Assembly (NCBI RefSeq): GCF_017304615.1
Contig: NZ_JAFKLZ010000002.1
Span: 496,001 to 560,000, forward strand
DNA length: 64,000 nucleotides
Source: Sphingomonas sp.
GTDB taxonomy: Bacteria > Pseudomonadota > Alphaproteobacteria > Sphingomonadales > Sphingomonadaceae
Direction: 5' to 3'
A program made the translations under genes and the position numbers. The notes beneath the pieces are model-generated. The model was not told where the DNA came from. It did no database searches and saw nothing but the letters and a program-made list of their open reading frames with translations. Positions 59,308 to 64,000 of the stretch are shown in pieces (the first letter of the stretch is position 1; every line of letters begins with the position of its first letter).

Positions 59308-61053
59308 ATGAGCGCAGACAAGCAGCCCTCGCGCGCATTGCCGCCCTTCTCGCGCATGCTACGCCTGACCCAGCCCAATCGGGCCGACGGCATCGCGTTC
59401 GTCATTCTCGCCGCGCTGGCGTTGCTGGTGTTACGTGGCGCTGAGGGCGCGGTTGAACCGCTTGCCAGACTCCACCTCGAACCCGTGTCGCTCGACCCCG
59501 TCTATCTGCCCTATTACGCTCTTCGCACCGTGATCCGCATGTTCGCAGCGCTTGTCGCCTCGACTGCCTTTACGCTGGTGGTGGCGACGCTGGCCGCGCG
59601 GAGCCGCCGGGCGGGGCAGATCATCGTGCCCGCGCTCGACATCCTGCAATCTGTGCCGATCCTGGGGTTTCTGACCTTCACCGTCACCTTCTTCATGGGA
59701 TTGTTCCCCGGCAATATCCTCGGCGTCGAATGCGCGGCGGTGTTCGCGATCTTCACCAGTCAGGCGTGGAACATGGCGTTCAGCTTCTACCAGTCGCTGC
59801 GCTCAGTCCCAACCGACCTGGAGGAAGTGAGCCGGGGCTTTGCGTTGTCGCCGATCCGCAGCTTCCTGAGACTCGACTTGCCGTTCGCGACGCCTGCGTT
59901 GGTGTGGAATGCGATGATGTCGATGTCGGGCGGCTGGTTCTTCGTCGTCGCTTCGGAGGCAATCACGGTCGGCAACACCACAGTAACGCTGCCTGGGATC
60001 GGCTCGTGGCTGGCGCTTGCCATCGAGCAGCAGGACTTCCAGGCGATTGGCGAAGCCGTTGCAATGATGGCGGCCGTCATCCTGATTTACGATCAACTCT
60101 TCTTCCGTCCAATCCTGGCTTGGGCCGACCGCTTCCGGTTCGAGCAGACGGCGAGCAACGAGCGCCCGAGCTCCTGGGCCTACGACCTGATGCGCCGCAC
60201 GCGATTGCTACCGCTCCTGTTCGCTCCGGTCACGGGGATCGGGCGGCTGTTGCTTGCCCTGGATCCCGGACCAAGAACTTTGCGCTCACCGCGGGTCGCC
60301 AAGCCTAATCCGTTCATCGAGCGGGCGTGGCAGTTGACCGTGCTGGTTGCCGTCGTCGCAGCCTTCTGGTGGTCGGCGCGCTATCTGTTCACAACGCTCG
60401 GCATCGGCGATGTCGGCGAGGCGTTCGGGCTTGCCTGCCTGACGATGCTCCGGGTGATCGTGCTGATCGCGCTCGCCAGTCTGGTGTGGGTGCCGATCGG
60501 GGTCTGGGTTGGGCTTCACCCGGTCTGGGCGGAGCGGTTGCAGCCGGTGGCGCAGTTCCTCGCAGCCTTCCCGGCCAACGTCATGTTCCCGTTCGCGGTG
60601 ATCGTGATCGTCCGCTGGAATCTAAGTCCGGACATCTGGCTCTCGCCGCTGATGATCCTCGGCACTCAGTGGTATATTTTGTTCAACGTCATCGCCGGCG
60701 CGAGCGCGATCCCGAACGACCTGCGCGAGGCCGCTGGCATGTTTGGCGTGCGCGGGTTGCAATGGTGGCGGCAGGTGGTGTTGCCGGGAATTTTTCCGTT
60801 CTACGTAACCGGCGCGCTGACCGCGAGCGGTGGATCGTGGAACGCCTCAATCGTTGCCGAAGCGGTTTCATGGGGCAATCAACGGCTGGAGGCGCACGGC
60901 CTGGGCACCTACATCGCCAAGGCGACGGCTGCCGGAGATTATCCGCGTGTCGCGCTCGGCATCGCGGTGATGTCTCTGTTCGTGCTCAGTTTCAACCGGC
61001 TCGTGTGGCGGCCGATGTATGCCTTCGCCGAACGCCGCCTCCGCCTCGCCTGA
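59308..61053 (+). CDS. Two-domain ABC transporter permease (NitT/TauT-like)
   Basis: The 581-residue product has two BPD_transp_1-type domains in one chain, each with several helices and an EAA-like loop: the first has VPTDLEEVSRGFALSP and the second IPNDLREAAGMFGVRG. The linker is about residues 285-340. Fused permeases of this type are found in an uncharacterised NitT/TauT-like branch. No substrate-binding protein is encoded within the window. It starts at ATG 59308 and is followed 21 bases later by the ATPase. Confidence 0.85.
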   Translation: MSADKQPSRALPPFSRMLRLTQPNRADGIAFVILAALALLVLRGAEGAVEPLARLHLEPVSLDPVYLPYYALRTVIRMFAALVASTAFTLVVATLAARSRRAGQIIVPALDILQSVPILGFLTFTVTFFMGLFPGNILGVECAAVFAIFTSQAWNMAFSFYQSLRSVPTDLEEVSRGFALSPIRSFLRLDLPFATPALVWNAMMSMSGGWFFVVASEAITVGNTTVTLPGIGSWLALAIEQQDFQAIGEAVAMMAAVILIYDQLFFRPILAWADRFRFEQTASNERPSSWAYDLMRRTRLLPLLFAPVTGIGRLLLALDPGPRTLRSPRVAKPNPFIERAWQLTVLVAVVAAFWWSARYLFTTLGIGDVGEAFGLACLTMLRVIVLIALASLVWVPIGVWVGLHPVWAERLQPVAQFLAAFPANVMFPFAVIVIVRWNLSPDIWLSPLMILGTQWYILFNVIAGASAIPNDLREAAGMFGVRGLQWWRQVVLPGIFPFYVTGALTASGGSWNASIVAEAVSWGNQRLEAHGLGTYIAKATAAGDYPRVALGIAVMSLFVLSFNRLVWRPMYAFAERRLRLA

Positions 61054-61074
61054 CCCTTGCTTCGGAGCCCTGCC

Positions 61075-62376
61075 ATGGTCGCATTCCTGCCCCGTCCGCT
61101 CGTCGATGTTGATGCGCTGCGTCACTATTATGGGGTAGCGCCCGGTGGCCACTTGGTATTGGACGACGTAAACCTGACGCTCAGGGAAAACGAGATCGTC
61201 GGCCTGCTAGGGCGGTCAGGATCCGGCAAGTCGACCTTGTTGCGTTCGATCGCGGGGCTCATCGAACCCCGGGAGGGTAGGGTGGTTTTCCAGCCCGACG
61301 ACGCTGGCCGCGCGCCCACCGTCAGCATGGTGTTCCAGACGTTCGCGCTGTTCCCTTGGCTCACCGTGCTCCAGAATGTCGAGCTTGGCCTGGAAGCGAA
61401 GAGGGTGCCGGTCGACGAGCGCCGCACGCGTGCACTCGCGGCGATCGACCTCATCGGGCTCGACGGTTTCGAGAACGCCTATCCCAAGGAGCTGTCGGGT
61501 GGCATGCGCCAGCGCGTCGGCTTGGCACGCGCGCTAGTCGTCAATCCCTCGCTCCTGCTGATGGACGAGCCCTTCTCCGCGCTCGACGTGCTTACCGCCG
61601 AGACGCTTCGCACCGACCTTCTCGATCTGTGGTCGGAAGGACGGATGCCGATCAAGTCGATCCTGATCGTCACGCACAATATCGAGGAGGCCGTGCTGAT
61701 GTGCGACCGCATTCTCGTCTTCTCGTCCAATCCGGGCCGCGTGGCGGCTGAAATCAAGGTCGACCTGCCGCAACCGCGCAACCGGCTCGATCCGCCGTTC
61801 CGCGCGCTGGTAGATGCCATCTATGCGCGAATGACGGCGCGCGCGCCCGCCACGCCGACGCGCGACGGACTGTTCCCGGGCACGGGCATCGCGATGGTGC
61901 TGCCGCGCGTCTCGACCAACAGCCTTGCCGGCTTGATGGAGGAGGTGGACGGCACGCCCTTCGAGGGGCGCGCCGGCTTGGCCGAACTCGCGGACTCGCT
62001 TCAGTTGGAAGTCGATGATCTGTTTCCGATGGCCGAGACCCTGCAACTGCTGCGCTTCGCCGAGTTGCAGGGGGCAGACCTCGTCCTAACGCCCGCCGCG
62101 CGCCACTATGCACAGGCAGATGTCGATCAGCGCAAGGCGCTGTTCGCCCAGGCGCTCGTCGCGCATGTCCCTATTGCCCAGCATATCCGCCGGATCCTCG
62201 ACGAGCGGATCAGCCACACCGCGCCGGCACGCCGCTTCCGCGATGAACTGGAAGATCATATGTCATCTGATTACGCTGAGGAGACCCTGCGGACGGTCAC
62301 GCTCTGGGGGCGCTATGGGGAGATCTTCGCCTATGACGAGGGCAGCGACCAGTTCAGTCTCGAAGATCCCGAATGA
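61075..62376 (+). CDS. ABC transporter ATP-binding protein with AAA-associated C-terminal domain
   Basis: The ATG at 61075 has GGAG 7 bases upstream. The 433-residue product has Walker A GRSGSGKSTLLR, the ABC signature ELSGGMRQRVGLARAL, Walker B LLLMDEPFSALD and the switch His in IVTHNIEEAV. After residue 250, an additional domain of about 180 residues (GTPFEGRAGLAELADSLQLE, FPMAETLQLLRFAEL, HVPIAQHIRRILDER) is the AAA-associated domain of nitrate/sulfonate-type ATPases. It energises the permease. Its stop overlaps the microprotein start (ATGA). Confidence 0.9.
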   Translation: MVAFLPRPLVDVDALRHYYGVAPGGHLVLDDVNLTLRENEIVGLLGRSGSGKSTLLRSIAGLIEPREGRVVFQPDDAGRAPTVSMVFQTFALFPWLTVLQNVELGLEAKRVPVDERRTRALAAIDLIGLDGFENAYPKELSGGMRQRVGLARALVVNPSLLLMDEPFSALDVLTAETLRTDLLDLWSEGRMPIKSILIVTHNIEEAVLMCDRILVFSSNPGRVAAEIKVDLPQPRNRLDPPFRALVDAIYARMTARAPATPTRDGLFPGTGIAMVLPRVSTNSLAGLMEEVDGTPFEGRAGLAELADSLQLEVDDLFPMAETLQLLRFAELQGADLVLTPAARHYAQADVDQRKALFAQALVAHVPIAQHIRRILDERISHTAPARRFRDELEDHMSSDYAEETLRTVTLWGRYGEIFAYDEGSDQFSLEDPE

Positions 62377-62492
62377 TCGTCGGTCTCTTCCTCTTTTTTG
62401 CGGCCGGGGCCACATGGGTGCTGCTGGTCCTGCGACTGTTCAAGCGTTATCCCCATCGGCGCCGGCGCGGACGTCCGCCGCGGGACCGATAG
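62373..62492 (+). CDS. 39-residue single-pass membrane microprotein
   Basis: The ATG at 62373-62375 overlaps the ATPase stop codon by 4 bases (ATGA). The product has one hydrophobic helix (MIVGLFLFFAAGATWVLLVL) and a highly basic tail (RLFKRYPHRRRRGRPPRDR). It is too short to be found by size-filtered prediction. The overlap indicates translational coupling with the ABC system, so it may be a small accessory subunit. Confidence 0.6.
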   Translation: MIVGLFLFFAAGATWVLLVLRLFKRYPHRRRRGRPPRDR

Positions 62493-62612
62493 GCGCAAGG
62501 GCGTTCCTGGATCGACGGCACCAGTGGGGCTCGCCATCGAGAAGGAGCAGGGGGACCCATGACGGTCGTCCGGTAATGGCCCGACATCTCCTGATCATGA
62601 TCACCGCGGCGG

Positions 62613-62670
62613 CCTAGGCTCGGGCGATTCCCACCGCGACCCTGGCCGCGAAGGCTTCGGTCGTGCCGGT
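62613..62670 (-). repeat. Direct repeat copy B (3' end of dehydrogenase-like gene)
   Basis: Covers the last 19 codons of the gene at 62614. It matches 58401-58459 (about 88-90 percent). See the copy A entry. Confidence 0.7.
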
Positions 62671-63678
62671 GCCGCCGACATCCGGCGTGCGCGCCTCGAC
62701 ATCCTCGAGAGCGATGTCGACCGCGTGCTCGATCTGCCTCGCCGCCTCGACCAGGCGTGGATCGCCGTCGCGTCGGCCGCGCCAGTCGAGCAGCATAGCA
62801 GCCGACACGATGAGCGAGACCGGATTGGCGATGCCGCGCTCGGCGATGTCGGGCGCCGAGCCATGCTGCGCTTGGGCGACGCAGATCTCGTCACCGACGT
62901 TGATCGCCCCGCCCAGGCCGATCCCACCGGCCAGTTCGGACGCCTCGTCCGACAGGATGTCGCCGAACATGTTGGTCGTCACGATCACGTCGAAGCGCGC
63001 GGCGTCGCGGACGAGCAGCGCCGCGGCCGCGTCGACTATGACCTCGTCGAGCGTCACCTCGGGAAAGTCCGCCGCGACCGCGCGAACTTCGCGGAGGAAC
63101 AGTCCGTCGCTCATCTTGAGCACGTTCGCCTTGTGCACCGCTGTCACGCGTTGTCGACGGGAGCGGGCGAGGTCGAACGCGGTTCGCGCAACCTTGCGGC
63201 ATGCACCGGCGGTGATCTTGCGCACTGACAGCGCGGTGTCGGGGTCGGGCATGAATTCGGGAATGCCGGCGTGCATGTTACGGTCGGCGTAGAATCCTTC
63301 GGTCGCCTCGCGCACGATAACCAGATCGAAGGGTCGGGCAATTCGGGCAAGGCCAGGGCGACTGCGGCAGGGCCGGATGTTCGAGTTCAGCGCGAAGCGC
63401 GTCCGCAGCGCCGCGGACGGGTTGATCCCGCCCCGTTCCGGCGCCGGATAGTCATAGTGCGACACGGGCCCGAGGATGACGCCGTCGACCTGAGGCACGC
63501 GCTCGAGCACGGCGTCGGGTAGGGTCGTGCCGTCTGTGGCCAGGCTAGCCAGTCCGATCTGCGCTATCTCGATTTCGAGACCCAGCGATAGCCGCGCGTC
63601 CGCCGCGCGCAGCACAGTCAGCGCCGCGCTGCTGATCTCGCGTCCGATACCGTCGCCGGGAAGGACGAGGATCCTCAT
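62614..63678 (-). CDS. Isocitrate/isopropylmalate dehydrogenase-family protein
   Basis: The 354-residue product has the family signatures ILVLPGDGIGREISSAAL at the N terminus and NMFGDILSDEASELAGGIGL near residue 230 with the substrate/Mg ligands, plus REATEGFYADRN and VTAVHKANVLKMSDGLF. These fit 3-isopropylmalate/tartrate/homoisocitrate-type dehydrogenases that oxidatively decarboxylate a 2-hydroxy acid using NAD(P). The exact substrate cannot be assigned. It is upstream (minus strand) of nothing else here; a TonB receptor stop lies 34 bases away on the same strand. Confidence 0.88.
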   Translation of the reverse strand: MRILVLPGDGIGREISSAALTVLRAADARLSLGLEIEIAQIGLASLATDGTTLPDAVLERVPQVDGVILGPVSHYDYPAPERGGINPSAALRTRFALNSNIRPCRSRPGLARIARPFDLVIVREATEGFYADRNMHAGIPEFMPDPDTALSVRKITAGACRKVARTAFDLARSRRQRVTAVHKANVLKMSDGLFLREVRAVAADFPEVTLDEVIVDAAAALLVRDAARFDVIVTTNMFGDILSDEASELAGGIGLGGAINVGDEICVAQAQHGSAPDIAERGIANPVSLIVSAAMLLDWRGRRDGDPRLVEAARQIEHAVDIALEDVEARTPDVGGTGTTEAFAARVAVGIARA

Positions 63679-63712
63679 CCCTTGTCTTCGCTCGACGACG
63701 GCGCCCGGCCGC

Positions 63713-64000
63713 TCAGAATTTCGCCTTCACCGTGGCGTAGAATGCCCGGCCGATGACGTCGTAGGTGGCCGCGTCGGTGGTCAGGGGGGAGGCGCTGATG
63801 AAGGGTGGTGCCTTGTCCGTCAGGTTGTTTACCCCGAAACCAAGCGTGAACCGCTTGTCGACGTTGAACTCGAAGTTGAAGTCGAGATAGTTGTAGGCCT
63901 TGATCCCGGGTGTGGTCGAGGCCGGATTGGCCACGAGGTCCGAATGGATCATGCTGGAGATGTGGCGCCACAGGAGCGTGGCCCTGAAGGCATCGCCCAG
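63713..64000 (-). CDS. TonB-dependent receptor, C-terminal end (partial)
   Basis: The frame is open to the window edge and reads LGDAFRATLLWRHISSMIHS, then YNYLDFNFEFNVDKRFTLGF and GVNNLTDKAPPFI, ending FYATVKAKF, a typical TonB receptor barrel end (FGVNNLTDK is the common penultimate strand). The N terminus lies outside the window. Confidence 0.85.
   Translation of the reverse strand: MGDAFRATLLWRHISSMIHSDLVANPASTTPGIKAYNYLDFNFEFNVDKRFTLGFGVNNLTDKAPPFISASPLTTDAATYDVIGRAFYATVKAKF

Noticed and set aside
1-64000. tRNA, rRNA and CRISPR search
   Set aside because: No cloverleaf-type, rRNA-like or repeat-spacer arrangement was seen by eye; a covariance search would be needed to exclude tRNAs firmly.

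Overview
This window is a high-GC (roughly two-thirds G+C by eye) alphaproteobacterial segment, most likely from Sphingomonadales (Sphingomonas-like). The support is the mix of gene families: several TonB-dependent receptors (one in a FecI/FecR/FecA unit), an OprB-type porin, MlaA, DUF2141, DUF2334 and DUF1345 proteins, and a periplasmic KatG. The left edge is the 3' end of gyrB, so this is probably chromosome. What follows looks like an accessory, stress- and metal-resistance-rich region.

Layout. 0.1-3.5 kb: an anchored DsbA-like protein, then a sulfide-detoxification module (Blh-type persulfide dioxygenase, divergent BigR, rhodanese, TauE/SafE) with a visible BigR-type operator. 3.5-6.3 kb: four small unrecognised genes with hairpins and long leaders. 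6.3-12.7 kb: a CusABC-type Cu/Ag efflux operon plus two exported Met/Cys-rich small proteins. 12.8-14.2 kb: a frameshifted ZIP transporter and a CDF transporter under a MerR-family operator whose regulator is absent. 14.3-18.9 kb: a GT1-type glycosyltransferase, an atypical Nramp and a porin. 18.9-30.8 kb: an oxidative-stress and envelope block with a frameshifted CFA synthase, cytochrome b561, VIT transporter, two-component system, exported KatG, DUF1345, PIMT, a lipoprotein and an extra Lgt. 30.9-32.6 kb: a lone TnpB nuclease element flanked by a 34-nt inverted repeat. 32.6-40.4 kb: a six-gene minus-strand operon (PepSY, response regulator, histidine kinase, outer-membrane factor, adaptor, RND pump). 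40.7-50.3 kb: MlaA, GT4 glycosyltransferase, an ECF sigma/FecR/TonB-receptor signalling unit, then a membrane protein, DUF2141, a YncE-like propeller and an exported PIMT. 50.3-58.2 kb: a VIT remnant, cytochrome b561, a large TonB receptor, DUF2334, a ClC channel and a TupA-like ATP-grasp protein. 58.4-62.7 kb: an RcnR-type regulator and an ABC system with a 39-residue membrane microprotein, bounded by 58-bp direct repeats made from the 3' end of the neighbouring isopropylmalate-dehydrogenase-like gene. The right edge cuts a TonB receptor.

How the parts may work together (inference). Three themes recur: metal export (Cu/Ag, divalent cations, possibly Ni/Co sensing), sulfur and redox handling, and protection or repair of the periplasm. 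KatG and one PIMT carry signal peptides, and two b561-type cytochromes sit beside VIT genes. The strongest regulatory signal is a pair of oppositely oriented 11-bp-spaced GTCAG repeats between the first two-component system and katG. At least four single-base frameshifts in otherwise well-conserved genes point to recent decay or to base-calling errors.
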